Origin: Rhodospirillales bacterium | GTDB taxonomy: Bacteria > Pseudomonadota > Alphaproteobacteria > Rhodospirillales > Casp-alpha2 | Length of the DNA: 8,767 nt | NCBI GenBank assembly: GCA_021775275.1 | Contig: JAJFIE010000375.1 | Coordinates: 1 to 8,767, forward strand | Reading direction: 5' to 3' | Shown here: piece by piece, positions 1 to 6,417 of the stretch | Position numbering within the stretch: position 1 is the stretch's first letter | How the letters are laid out: each line of letters opens with the position of its first letter | Translations under genes and position numbers: made by a program | Notes under the pieces: generated by a model | The model's database searches: none | What the model was told of the DNA's origin: nothing | Seen by the model: the letters and a program-made list of their open reading frames with translations, nothing else

Positions 1-710
1 TCGAATTTTGACGAATCACACAACACAACGACCTCATCCGATCGGCTGAGGTACAGTTTCTTTACCTCGGTATCTTCAAGGGAAAAGTCGAAACAGCCCT
101 TGTCAGTGAGTCCGGACGCCCCGATGAAAACCCGGTTAAACCAGTACCCGCCAAGCTGCTCGACGGCGATTGATCCATTAATCGACATTTCCCGCCGATG
201 GATACGCCCGCCGGTCAGATAGACCTGGTTGGCAATATCGTCGAGGACCGGGGCGGCGCGAAGGTTGTTGGTAAATATCTTCAATCCCTTCCGCTCGACA
301 AGGTTGAGGGCGAGGTAATAGGTGCTTGTTCCAACATCAATGCCGATGGTGTCGCCTGGGGTAACCATTTCGGCGGCGGCCTTGCCGATCGCTGTTTTCA
401 TTTCGGCGTTCTTGCGGCACCGCGTATCAAACGATGGCTCGACCAGGTCCACAGGCGGCGGCATCTCGTCTTGCGGGGCGATAGCGCCACCATGGGTGCG
501 AATGACGAGGCCCCGTTTTTCGAGTGCATCCAGATCCCGGCGAACCGTCATCTCGGAAATGCCGAGTTCGCGTGCCGTCGCCGCAACTGAAACGTAGCCA
601 TCGGTATTGATAATTTCCTGTAGTGCAACCTGCCGCGCCTTGGAGGGCGTGCGGGCTTGCTGTCGATTCTCCGGCGTGGTCTCCGGCGTGGTACGGCTGT
701 CCTGGTCCAT
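1..710 (-). CDS. DeoR-family transcriptional regulator (3' end outside window)
   Basis: Reading the minus strand from the ATG at 710-708 gives an open frame of 236 complete codons that runs off the left edge, so the C-terminus is missing (the family is usually 250-270 aa). Residues about 26-76 are a DeoR winged helix-turn-helix, with the recognition stretch SEMTVRRDLDALEKRG and the family-typical RTHGGA after it. From about residue 100 a DeoR sensor domain follows, with GDTIGIDVGTSTYYLA (119-134), a TNN turn, LTGG, FIGASGL and a CDSSKF near the visible end. Such regulators bind phosphorylated sugars or related intermediates and usually repress a neighbouring catabolic operon. Here the gene diverges from a sugar-type ABC importer, its likely target. 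The first 25 residues are a polar extension that includes a duplicated TTPE. No clear Shine-Dalgarno precedes the ATG, but an in-frame TGA 39 bases upstream limits the choice of start. The family call is firm; the effector is unknown. Confidence 0.93.
   Translation of the reverse strand, partial: MDQDSRTTPETTPENRQQARTPSKARQVALQEIINTDGYVSVAATARELGISEMTVRRDLDALEKRGLVIRTHGGAIAPQDEMPPPVDLVEPSFDTRCRKNAEMKTAIGKAAAEMVTPGDTIGIDVGTSTYYLALNLVERKGLKIFTNNLRAAPVLDDIANQVYLTGGRIHRREMSINGSIAVEQLGGYWFNRVFIGASGLTDKGCFDFSLEDTEVKKLYLSRSDEVVVLCDSSKF
669..692 (-). repeat. Perfect 12-bp tandem duplication in the DeoR gene N-terminus
   Basis: CTCCGGCGTGGT occurs twice in direct succession on the plus strand (669-680 and 681-692). 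In the regulator it encodes a doubled TTPE (residues 7-14), within the flexible extension ahead of the winged helix. Being a multiple of three it keeps the frame, so it is a neutral or recent slippage duplication. Confidence 0.85.
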
Positions 711-761
711 GATTTTACGTCTACTGCCCGACGGTCTGTAGATTGGTCAATTTAGGTGCCC

Positions 762-789
762 TGTATACGGAACGAATCGCACAAAACAA
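762..789 (-). promoter_or_regulatory. Possible weak promoter of the DeoR gene
   Basis: On the minus strand TTGTTT (789-784) and TATACA (767-762) are 16 bases apart, which would start RNA near 755, about 45 bases before the ATG at 710. Both hexamers are imperfect. The alternative is the perfect TATAAT at 840-835, which lacks a recognisable -35. Neither can be preferred from sequence alone. Confidence 0.25.
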
Positions 790-805
790 TACCAGATAAT
801 GACGG

Positions 806-814
806 ATTTTATGG
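806..814 (-). promoter_or_regulatory. Putative operator copy 1 (CCATAAAAT, facing the DeoR gene)
   Basis: The minus strand reads TCCCATAAAAT here, sharing 11 bases with the copy at 857-872. It is the copy nearest the regulator gene and would lie inside or just upstream of its promoter. Assignment to the DeoR protein is inferred from repetition and position. Confidence 0.5.
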
Positions 815-834
815 GATCGCGGTATTCTTGCATC

Positions 835-843
835 ATTATATGG
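835..843 (-). promoter_or_regulatory. Putative operator copy 2 (CCATATAAT, facing the DeoR gene)
   Basis: The minus strand reads TTCTACCATATAAT. It matches the copy at 918-933 at 13 of 16 positions over the longer motif. The element contains a perfect TATAAT (835-840 on the minus strand) that could itself be the -10 of the regulator gene, although no good -35 lies 16-18 bases upstream of it. The core starts 29 bp from copies 1 and 3. Confidence 0.5.
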
Positions 844-856
844 TAGAATATGATAG

Positions 857-872
857 TTATCTCCCATAAAAT
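857..872 (+). promoter_or_regulatory. Putative operator copy 3 (TTATCTCCCATAAAAT)
   Basis: This 16-base element differs from the copy at 918-933 at a single position (C instead of A at the seventh base). It lies 61 bp upstream of that copy in the same orientation, facing the transport operon. It is a plausible second binding site for the divergent regulator, allowing cooperative binding or looping. Confidence 0.55.
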
Positions 873-904
873 GTTCAATAAGTATTATCATCAAGGAAAT
901 TATC

Positions 905-933
905 TTGAATTCAAACATTATCTACCATAAAAT
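905..933 (+). promoter_or_regulatory. Sigma-70-like promoter of the ABC transport operon
   Basis: TTGAAT at 905-910 (-35) and TAAAAT at 928-933 (-10) are separated by exactly 17 bases in an AT-rich region. Transcription would begin near 940, leaving a leader of about 84 bases before the ATG at 1024. The -35 sits in a 10-bp palindrome, TTGAATTCAA (905-914). No other hexamer pair upstream of the operon looked as good. Prediction by eye. Confidence 0.5.
918..933 (+). promoter_or_regulatory. Putative operator copy 4 (TTATCTACCATAAAAT) over the operon -10
   Basis: This is the copy nearest the transport operon. Its last six bases, TAAAAT, coincide with the proposed -10 hexamer, so a bound repressor would block RNA polymerase directly. 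It shares 15 of 16 bases with the copy at 857-872. Confidence 0.55.
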
Positions 934-1023
934 CTCCCACGGCCCGAAGAAAGAACGGCATAAAGCCGATCGGAACCTTGGGCACGAAGAATATTCATGA
1001 AATTCAAGCAGGGAGGCGAAACG

Positions 1024-2268
1024 ATGAAATCATTCGGAAAAGTCGCGCAGGTTCTTGCCTTGGCGGCGGTAGCTTCGTTTGGGTGGGCCAGCGTTGGCGC
1101 AGCAGGAACTTTGAATGTGATTATGGAAGAAGTTCCTGACTTCGACATTGTCACCAAGATGACCAAGCAATTTGAAGCAGCCAATCCGGGCATTACAGTT
1201 ACCTTTGACGCTATGCCCTATGATGCTATGCGTGACAAGATACTGACGTCCTCCCTGGCTTCTAAAGCGACATATGATGTTATCATCATCGATAATCCAT
1301 GGATGGATGAGTTCTCGCGTGCCGGCTATCTGGCGCCGCTGGACGATATGATCAAGTCGAGTGCCGGTTACGATTTCAACGATTTTGTTGGTCCACTTCG
1401 TGAGATCGGCGAGGTCGACGGCAAAATCTACGGCGTGCCATATTACAATTATGCGCTTGGTTTGATCGTACGCCAGGACATCTTCGATGCCAAAGGAATT
1501 GCCGTTCCCACGACCCTGGAAGGGTATGTAAAAACTGTGAAAGACCTGACCAGTGGCGGAATGTATGGAGCCGCCATGCAACCGCAGCGTGGTTATAAGA
1601 TATATGAGGAATGGAAAAACTGGCTGCACGCGACAGGTGGTGACCTGATGGACGCCAGTGGTAACGTCATTATCAACAACGCTGCGGCGATCAAGGCACT
1701 GGAAATGTATATCGACGCCTATCAGACAGCCGCGCCAAAAGGATCACTCAACTGGGGCTTTGATGAAGCGTTGCAGGCGATGGCCACGGGTCAGGCTGCA
1801 ACAATGCTCAGCTACAACTGGATGCTCCCGACATTGAATAACCCGGATGGGCCGGCCGGCAAGATGGCGGGTAAATTCAAGCTTTATGAAGTACCGGGTG
1901 GCGAGGCAGTTCTGGGAGCCTGGCATTGGGGAATTCCTCGCAATGCATCGGCAAAGGAAGATGCCTGGAAATTCATCTCATGGATTACCAGTAAAGCTGT
2001 GGACAAGGAGCGCGTTATCATGGGTGGGGCGCCGATTCGTACCAGCGTAATCAATGACTCCGAGGTATGGGAAAAGGGCGCTGGAAAGAGTTACTACAAT
2101 ACTGTCCTGGGTATCCTCGAGGATGCCAAGCCGTTATCGAGTGGCGACCATGCCGAAGAACTGATCGAAATCGTCGGTACCGAGCTTAGCGCCGCGGTAT
2201 CAGGTCAGAAAACACCACATGAAGCCCTGGACGATGCCGCCAAGGGTGTTAAGGCCGCCAACAACTAG
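1024..2268 (+). CDS. ABC transporter substrate-binding protein, family 1 (sugar/polyol type)
   Basis: Periplasmic binding protein of 414 aa that would capture a carbohydrate or sugar alcohol and deliver it to the two permeases encoded next. I start it at the ATG at 1024 because GGGAGG (1011-1016) lies 7 bases upstream and the protein then opens with a proper signal peptide. That peptide has lysines at residues 2 and 6, a hydrophobic stretch to about 22, and a likely cleavage near A26/A27 before GTLNV. An upstream in-frame ATG at 997 would add nine polar residues and has no comparable ribosome site. The mature protein shows the family pattern: a motif near FEAANPGITV, then TYDVIIIDNPWMDEF, an alternating alpha/beta fold, and an aromatic-rich C-lobe (GAWHWGIPRNASAKEDAWKF) typical of solute-binding protein family 1. 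First gene of the operon, under the promoter at 905-933. Close in style to sorbitol/mannitol-binding proteins, but the substrate is inferred. Confidence 0.93.
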   Translation: MKSFGKVAQVLALAAVASFGWASVGAAGTLNVIMEEVPDFDIVTKMTKQFEAANPGITVTFDAMPYDAMRDKILTSSLASKATYDVIIIDNPWMDEFSRAGYLAPLDDMIKSSAGYDFNDFVGPLREIGEVDGKIYGVPYYNYALGLIVRQDIFDAKGIAVPTTLEGYVKTVKDLTSGGMYGAAMQPQRGYKIYEEWKNWLHATGGDLMDASGNVIINNAAAIKALEMYIDAYQTAAPKGSLNWGFDEALQAMATGQAATMLSYNWMLPTLNNPDGPAGKMAGKFKLYEVPGGEAVLGAWHWGIPRNASAKEDAWKFISWITSKAVDKERVIMGGAPIRTSVINDSEVWEKGAGKSYYNTVLGILEDAKPLSSGDHAEELIEIVGTELSAAVSGQKTPHEALDDAAKGVKAANN

Positions 2269-2291
2269 ATAGAAGTCAGGCAAACCATTCA

Positions 2292-2320
2292 AGCGCCGCC
2301 GCCCGGAAAGCGGCGGCGCT
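2292..2320 (+). promoter_or_regulatory. Intercistronic GC-rich hairpin after the binding-protein gene
   Basis: A perfect 11-bp stem (AGCGCCGCCGC paired with GCGGCGGCGCT) encloses a 7-base loop. It lies 24 bases past the stop codon and about 80 bases before the first permease. It is not followed by a T-run, so it is a poor intrinsic terminator. In binding-protein-dependent transport operons such hairpins commonly protect the 3' end of the binding-protein mRNA or partly terminate transcription, giving more binding protein than permease. That role is inferred here. Confidence 0.7.
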
Positions 2321-2398
2321 GTTGGTGTAAATTGCGATAATGGTCTGCAACAAATAAGCTGCAAAGCCAGCACCCATACTTTCTCTTGGCGGAAGATC

Positions 2399-3256
2399 AT
2401 GCAAAAGCCAGATTTATCCTTGCAATACCGCCTTATGCTACCGCTGGCCGTGGTTCTGCTCGCTGTCATGGCCTATCCGCTTATCTTTTCGGCGTGGATA
2501 TCACTGCATGATTACCGTCTGACGCGCCTCACCGACGTCCAGTTCCGCGGCTGGCAGAACTATCTCGGGCTCATCGAAAACCAGCAATTCTGGACGGCGA
2601 TAACCAATACCATGACCTTCGTAGTCGGTGCCGTCAGCATGGAATTCGTTCTCGGTTTCTCTCTGGCGTTGCTATTGCACCGGGTTCGTAGATTCCAAAA
2701 TTTTTACCGTGCGATCCTGTTGAGTCCAATGTTCATCACCCCCATCGCTGTTGGTCTGATGTTCCGCTTCCTTCTGAATATCCAGTTGGGAGTTATCCCG
2801 CACTATCTCGATAAAATCGGAATTTACGTGGATTGGTTCGGCATTGATTTGGCCCTTTTCAGTCTGATGCTGATCGATACCTGGCAATGGACGCCGTTCA
2901 TGTTGCTGATGCTGCTCGCCGGACTTGAGTCCCTTCCGAAGGCTCCGTTCGAAGCGGCCAGAGTGGACGGGGCATCGCCGTGGCTCATCTTTCGTCGGAT
3001 CACCCTGCCGATGATGCGTCCGGTTATACTCGTGGCGTTGATTATCCGTGGTCTCGATGCATTCAAAGTATTCGAGTACGTTTATGCGATCACTCGTGGC
3101 GGGCCTGGGGACAGTACCGAAACGATCCTTTTTCATATCTATAAGGTTGGTTTTCGTTTCTTCCGGATGGGGGAAGCCGCGTCCATGGCCTATGTGCTGA
3201 TCGTCATCACGCTTATCCTCGTGACGGCCCTTTATTGGTCAATGAAGCGACGGTGA
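2399..3256 (+). CDS. Carbohydrate ABC transporter permease (MalF/UgpA type)
   Basis: Inner-membrane permease of 285 aa, the usual length for this family, with about six hydrophobic segments. The first begins near residue 12 (MLPLAVVLLAVMAYPLIFSA) and is followed by a periplasmic stretch with NYLGL, as in MalF/UgpA/LacF-type subunits. The cytoplasmic EAA loop that docks on the ATPase is clear at residues 185-204 (EAARVDGASPWLIFRRITLP). It would form a heterodimer with the next gene product. The ATG at 2399 is preceded closely by GGCGGAAG, with only about 3 bases of spacing, so translation may be modest. The 130-bp gap from the binding-protein gene contains the hairpin at 2292-2320. The stop codon overlaps the ribosome binding site of the following permease, suggesting translational coupling. 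The family is certain; the transported compound is not. Confidence 0.93.
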   Translation: MQKPDLSLQYRLMLPLAVVLLAVMAYPLIFSAWISLHDYRLTRLTDVQFRGWQNYLGLIENQQFWTAITNTMTFVVGAVSMEFVLGFSLALLLHRVRRFQNFYRAILLSPMFITPIAVGLMFRFLLNIQLGVIPHYLDKIGIYVDWFGIDLALFSLMLIDTWQWTPFMLLMLLAGLESLPKAPFEAARVDGASPWLIFRRITLPMMRPVILVALIIRGLDAFKVFEYVYAITRGGPGDSTETILFHIYKVGFRFFRMGEAASMAYVLIVITLILVTALYWSMKRR

Positions 3257-3264
3257 GGAATATT

Positions 3265-4095
3265 ATGGAGCGTTTTCAACATTTGCGTGGCCGTACCAGC
3301 AACCTTTTTCTTGAGTCGTTGCTGATCGTGGCGCTAGCCGTTGTGCTCTTTCCATTTGTATGGATTTTTGTGACATCACTGAAACCACCTGATTTGGTTG
3401 CCGTACCGGATGTCTGGATTTTTGAAATTTCAGGGATAAATTGGCGCAATGTGCTGCTCGAATCGAATATCCCGCAGAATATTATCAACAGCCTTGTCGT
3501 TGGTGTCGTTACCGTGCTTATCGCACTTGCCGTTGGGTGTCCTGCCGCCTATTCATTCTCCCGCTTCAAGAGCAGTGCGGCGACACGGTTTTCTATCCTC
3601 GCTGCGGAAATGATGCCGCCAGCCATCATGATCCTGCCGATCTTCTTGCTTCTGTACCAACTGTCCCTGATCGATACCCTTTGGGGCGTGATTCTGGCAC
3701 ACCTTACATTTGTCATCCCCGTGGTCACTTGGTTCCTCATCGGGTTTTTCGATGAAGTGCCGAGAGAGTTGGAAGATCAGGCGATGATCGACGGCTGCAC
3801 CCACTTCCAGGCCTTTTACAAAGTTATCCTGCCCGTTGTCAGACCGGGGCTTGCCGCTGCTGCTATTTTCGGCTTTGTGCTGTCCTGGAATGATATGTTT
3901 TATGCCCTCATCCTGACCGGCGGCGAGAGCAAGACCTTGCCGGTGGCGATTGCCGGGTTCTGGACCTTCCGGGGCGTCGAGATGGGTAAAATGGCTGTGG
4001 CGATTTTGATCGCCATCGTGCCGGTTCTGATTGTCTCGTTTTTCGTTCAAAAGCACCTCGTCCGCGGCCTGGGTGGCGGCGCGGTGAAGTACTAG
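3265..4095 (+). CDS. Carbohydrate ABC transporter permease (MalG/UgpE type)
   Basis: Second inner-membrane permease, 276 aa. I choose the ATG at 3265 because GAGGA (3255-3259) lies 5 bases upstream. A longer frame would need a TTG at 3235, inside the previous gene and without a ribosome site. The N-terminal region has the MalG pattern: a first membrane segment (LIVALAVVLFPFVWIFVTSL), then a Pro-rich periplasmic piece and an N-x-I-N-S-L motif before the second core helix. The EAA loop at residues 170-189 is a variant, EDQAMIDGCTHFQAFYKVIL: it keeps the leading Glu, the Ala and the invariant DG but replaces the usual two alanines with Asp-Gln. Such variants occur in MalG-type subunits. It pairs with the upstream permease and with the ATPase, which begins 9 bases after this stop. 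Confidence 0.93.
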   Translation: MERFQHLRGRTSNLFLESLLIVALAVVLFPFVWIFVTSLKPPDLVAVPDVWIFEISGINWRNVLLESNIPQNIINSLVVGVVTVLIALAVGCPAAYSFSRFKSSAATRFSILAAEMMPPAIMILPIFLLLYQLSLIDTLWGVILAHLTFVIPVVTWFLIGFFDEVPRELEDQAMIDGCTHFQAFYKVILPVVRPGLAAAAIFGFVLSWNDMFYALILTGGESKTLPVAIAGFWTFRGVEMGKMAVAILIAIVPVLIVSFFVQKHLVRGLGGGAVKY

Positions 4096-4104
4096 GGATC
4101 GGTA

Positions 4105-5217
4105 ATGCCAAAGATAACGCTCGAAAATATACAGAAGAAATTCGGGAAGAATACAGTCCTTGATGGCATTGATCTGGAACTCGGGGAGGGCGAATTCACC
4201 GTTCTTGTTGGACCATCGGGGTGCGGCAAGACAACCTTGTTGCGGTTGATAGCGGGCCTGGATCAGGTTTCCGCCGGGAAAATTCTGATCGGGGACAGGG
4301 ACGTCACCAGGCTCGAGCCTCGCGAACGCGATATTGCCATGGTGTTCCAGAATTATGCTCTATATCCCCACATGTCCGTCTATGAAAATATGAGTTTTGG
4401 CCTCAAGGCCCGCGGCGTCGACGCGGGCGAGGTCAAGCGCAGGGTGATACAGGTCGCGGAAATGCTGGGTATCGAAATCCTGCTAAATAGGAAACCGAAA
4501 GAACTGTCGGGGGGGCAACAGCAACGCGTGGCCATCGGTCGCGCCGTCGTTCGCGATCCGAGCCTTTTCCTGTTTGATGAACCGTTAAGTAATCTGGATG
4601 CCAAACTGCGCACTGAAATGCGAACCGAGTTGCTCAAATTGCACCGCGAACTCCACGCCACAACGGTTTATGTCACCCACGATCAAGAAGAGGCCATGAG
4701 CATGGGCGATCGCATCGTGGTCCTGAACGATGGTGTCATCCAGCAAAGGGGAACACCACGCGACATCTACTTTCATCCTGTCAATTTGCTGGTTGCCGGG
4801 TTCATCGGCAGTCCATCCATGAACATGCTACATGGGAAAATTTCAGGTGACAGGTTTGCCAGCCTGGATGGTGCGATTGTTGTAGAGACAAAAAACCTGC
4901 CCGATGGAGACGTTATCCTTGGCATTCGTCCGGAGGACATTCATCAACCTGCGGACCTCACTGCCGAACAACACGGTTGCGTACTGAATTGCCGCATCGA
5001 CGTCATCGAACTGTTGGGGGCCCGTGCGATCATTACTCTTATTGTAGTCGGGGTGGAACTCAGAGCTGTCATCGAAGAGCGTTATCTCAAAGGCATCAGC
5101 GAAGGGAGCGATCTGATCGTAGTCTTTGATCCCGACAGGTTTCATTTCTTCGACGCGGTTACAGGTCGACGTCTTAACAGGGATAGATTTGACGAGGAGC
5201 AAGGTATCGATGGTTGA
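4105..5217 (+). CDS. Sugar ABC transporter ATP-binding protein (MalK/UgpC family)
   Basis: Cytoplasmic ATPase of 370 aa that powers the importer as a homodimer. All nucleotide-binding motifs are present: Walker A GPSGCGKTT (36-44), Q-loop Gln82 in VFQNYALYPH, signature LSGGQQQRVAIGRA (134-147), Walker B LFLFDEP (154-160), D-loop SNLD (162-165) and the H-loop His192 in VTHDQEEAMSMGDR. The C-terminal 135 residues form the TOBE/regulatory extension of MalK-type proteins (FIGSPSMNML, then GIRPEDI). This marks it as an importer ATPase for carbohydrates, not an exporter or an amino-acid-type ATPase. AGGGA (4094-4098) overlaps the stop of the preceding permease and sits 6 bases before the ATG. The 3' end overlaps the dehydrogenase start by 8 bp. 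The final residues, beyond the TOBE domain, are variable in this family. Confidence 0.95.
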   Translation: MPKITLENIQKKFGKNTVLDGIDLELGEGEFTVLVGPSGCGKTTLLRLIAGLDQVSAGKILIGDRDVTRLEPRERDIAMVFQNYALYPHMSVYENMSFGLKARGVDAGEVKRRVIQVAEMLGIEILLNRKPKELSGGQQQRVAIGRAVVRDPSLFLFDEPLSNLDAKLRTEMRTELLKLHRELHATTVYVTHDQEEAMSMGDRIVVLNDGVIQQRGTPRDIYFHPVNLLVAGFIGSPSMNMLHGKISGDRFASLDGAIVVETKNLPDGDVILGIRPEDIHQPADLTAEQHGCVLNCRIDVIELLGARAIITLIVVGVELRAVIEERYLKGISEGSDLIVVFDPDRFHFFDAVTGRRLNRDRFDEEQGIDG

Positions 5218-6010
5218 AAAAAAGAGAATTGCCGCAGTGACTGGAGCAGGGCAAGGGATTGGGCGTTCGATTGCGATTGCGTTGGCCAATGCAGGAATGT
5301 CGGTGGCCGTTTCCGACATCGACGAGGTGATGGCTGGAAAAGTGGCTGACGAAATCACGGCACTCGGTGGCGATGCCCTGCCGCTACAGCTTGATGTGAC
5401 GCAAAAAGTAGATGCGCAGACTGCCGTTGATGCAATCGTTTCGCGATGGGGGCGGTTGGATATCTGGTGCAATAATGCCGGCGTTAGCTCGATGAATCGA
5501 TTTTTCGACCTGAGCGAAAAAGACTGGAATTTCAATATGGACGTCAATGCTAAGGGAACCTTCCTGTGTTGCCAGGTGGCGGCCATGAAAATGTCGGCGC
5601 AAGACATCGATCCTGATAGTGCGCTCAGGGGCAAGATCATCAACACGGCCAGCATGGCGGGGAAACGCGGAAATGCACCGTTCCTGGCTCATTATGTAGC
5701 CTCGAAATTTGCCGTCATTGGCTTGACCCAGGCATTGGCTGGCGAGTTGGCGGAAAACGCCATTACGGTGAATGCCGTCTGCCCGGGCTATGTCAACACG
5801 TCCATGCAAGAGCGTGAGCTCGCATGGGAGGCAAGCCTCAGAGGAATGGAGAGTGATGAAGTTAAACGCCTATATGTTGACGACACCCCCCTCGCTCGCC
5901 TCCAGACCCCAGAAGATGTGGCCGGCGCCGTCGCCTTCCTGGCTTCGCCCTCTGCGGATTTTATTACTGGTGAAGCCATCAACGTAAACGGTGGCGCATG
6001 GATGGATTGA
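5210..6010 (+). CDS. Short-chain dehydrogenase/reductase (SDR), likely polyol or sugar dehydrogenase
   Basis: Classical SDR of 266 aa. Cofactor motif TGAGQGIG lies at 11-18, with Asp36 at the end of the second strand (predicting NAD over NADP) and Asp62-Val63 contacting adenine. NNAG is at 88-91. The catalytic set is Asn113, Ser148, Tyr162 and Lys166 (YVASK), followed by CPGYVNTSM and a normal C-terminus FITGEAINVNGG. Nothing essential is missing. The frame can be extended upstream to 5126, but that region is inside the ATPase gene. The ATG at 5210 gives the correct SDR N-terminus and has GAGGAG (5194-5199) plus AAGG (5201-5204) in front. The 8-bp overlap with the ATPase gene implies translational coupling. 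As the last gene of the importer operon it probably oxidises the imported polyol or sugar, as sorbitol- and mannitol-type loci do. The substrate is inferred from context. No terminator is visible after it. Confidence 0.92.
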   Translation: MVEKKRIAAVTGAGQGIGRSIAIALANAGMSVAVSDIDEVMAGKVADEITALGGDALPLQLDVTQKVDAQTAVDAIVSRWGRLDIWCNNAGVSSMNRFFDLSEKDWNFNMDVNAKGTFLCCQVAAMKMSAQDIDPDSALRGKIINTASMAGKRGNAPFLAHYVASKFAVIGLTQALAGELAENAITVNAVCPGYVNTSMQERELAWEASLRGMESDEVKRLYVDDTPLARLQTPEDVAGAVAFLASPSADFITGEAINVNGGAWMD

Positions 6011-6042
6011 TTGATTGATTTGATACTCGGTGATTTCGTATT

Positions 6043-6416
6043 TCAATGCCGGGATAACTCAGCGATTGGGCTCGCATCAAATGGTAAGGCGTCGGTCCGT
6101 GGAACCCATGCTCCATCGGTAACACAACCACGCACATGATTGTTGATTTCACCAAGTGATGCGAACCAGACACTCCCTTTGTCGAGCATGTGTTCAATCA
6201 TCTCTTTAAGCATTAAAACTCGGGGTGATCGCCACAACATAGGATGCCAGATTGACACCCAGAACCCTCCACCCTCCCAGGCGACATCAAAATTGGCGAG
6301 AGATAAATCTCCTTTGCATGGCTTGGAGAAATCATCGGCATCATATAGTTCAGGTCCCAGTTGTGCATGAAGTAGGGGTAATTGTCGTTGGTTATTGTCT
6401 GAGGGGCGTTCACAGG
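6043..6416 (-). pseudogene. Truncated, frameshifted polysaccharide-deacetylase-like remnant (CE4/NodB fold)
   Basis: Two adjacent minus-strand frames join into one recognisable C-terminus. The first reads NDNYPYFMHNWDLNYMMPM and SPSHAKEIYLS, then loses sense at about 6299. The other continues ANFDVAWEGGGFWVSIWHP, then MLKEMIEHMLDKGSVWFASL and GEINNHV, stopping at 6043. The pattern HP, a conserved arginine, a helix with the LxEMIEH type of spacing, then VWFA and an EI.NHV helix is how polysaccharide deacetylases of the NodB/CE4 superfamily end. Removing two bases from the GAGAGA run at 6298-6303 restores a continuous KEIYLANFDVAW, so the lesion is a 2-bp duplication. About 125 residues remain of a protein normally near 300; the N-terminal metal-binding part is absent, because the 100-aa gene occupies the sequence upstream. 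The exact 5' limit is approximate. The frameshift could be a sequencing error, but the missing half argues for a true relic. Confidence 0.65.
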
Positions 6417-6417
6417 C

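Noticed and set aside
198..597. Open plus-strand frames opposite the regulator
   Set aside because: They are antisense to a clear DeoR gene whose domain motifs are all on the minus strand; no ribosome site or recognisable protein.
721..918. 65-codon minus-strand frame in the divergent region
   Set aside because: It lies across the promoter and repeated motifs, has AT-rich random composition and no ribosome site.
997..1023. Upstream ATG for the binding protein
   Set aside because: It would put nine polar residues before the signal peptide and has no Shine-Dalgarno, whereas the ATG at 1024 has GGGAGG 7 bases ahead.
2292..2320. Intrinsic terminator ending a single-gene unit
   Set aside because: The stem is strong but no T-run follows, and the permeases clearly belong to the same transporter; attenuation or mRNA stabilisation fits better.
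3235..3264. TTG start extending the second permease into the first
   Set aside because: The ATG at 3265 has GAGGA 5 bases upstream and gives a normal MalG-type N-terminus.
5126..5209. N-terminal extension of the SDR
   Set aside because: It is the shadow of the ATPase 3' end; SDR proteins begin a few residues before the TGxxxGIG motif, matching the ATG at 5210.
6005..6020. Four tandem GATT units spanning the SDR stop codon
   Set aside because: Too short to be a meaningful repeat array; it does not alter the reading frame and shows no terminator-like structure.
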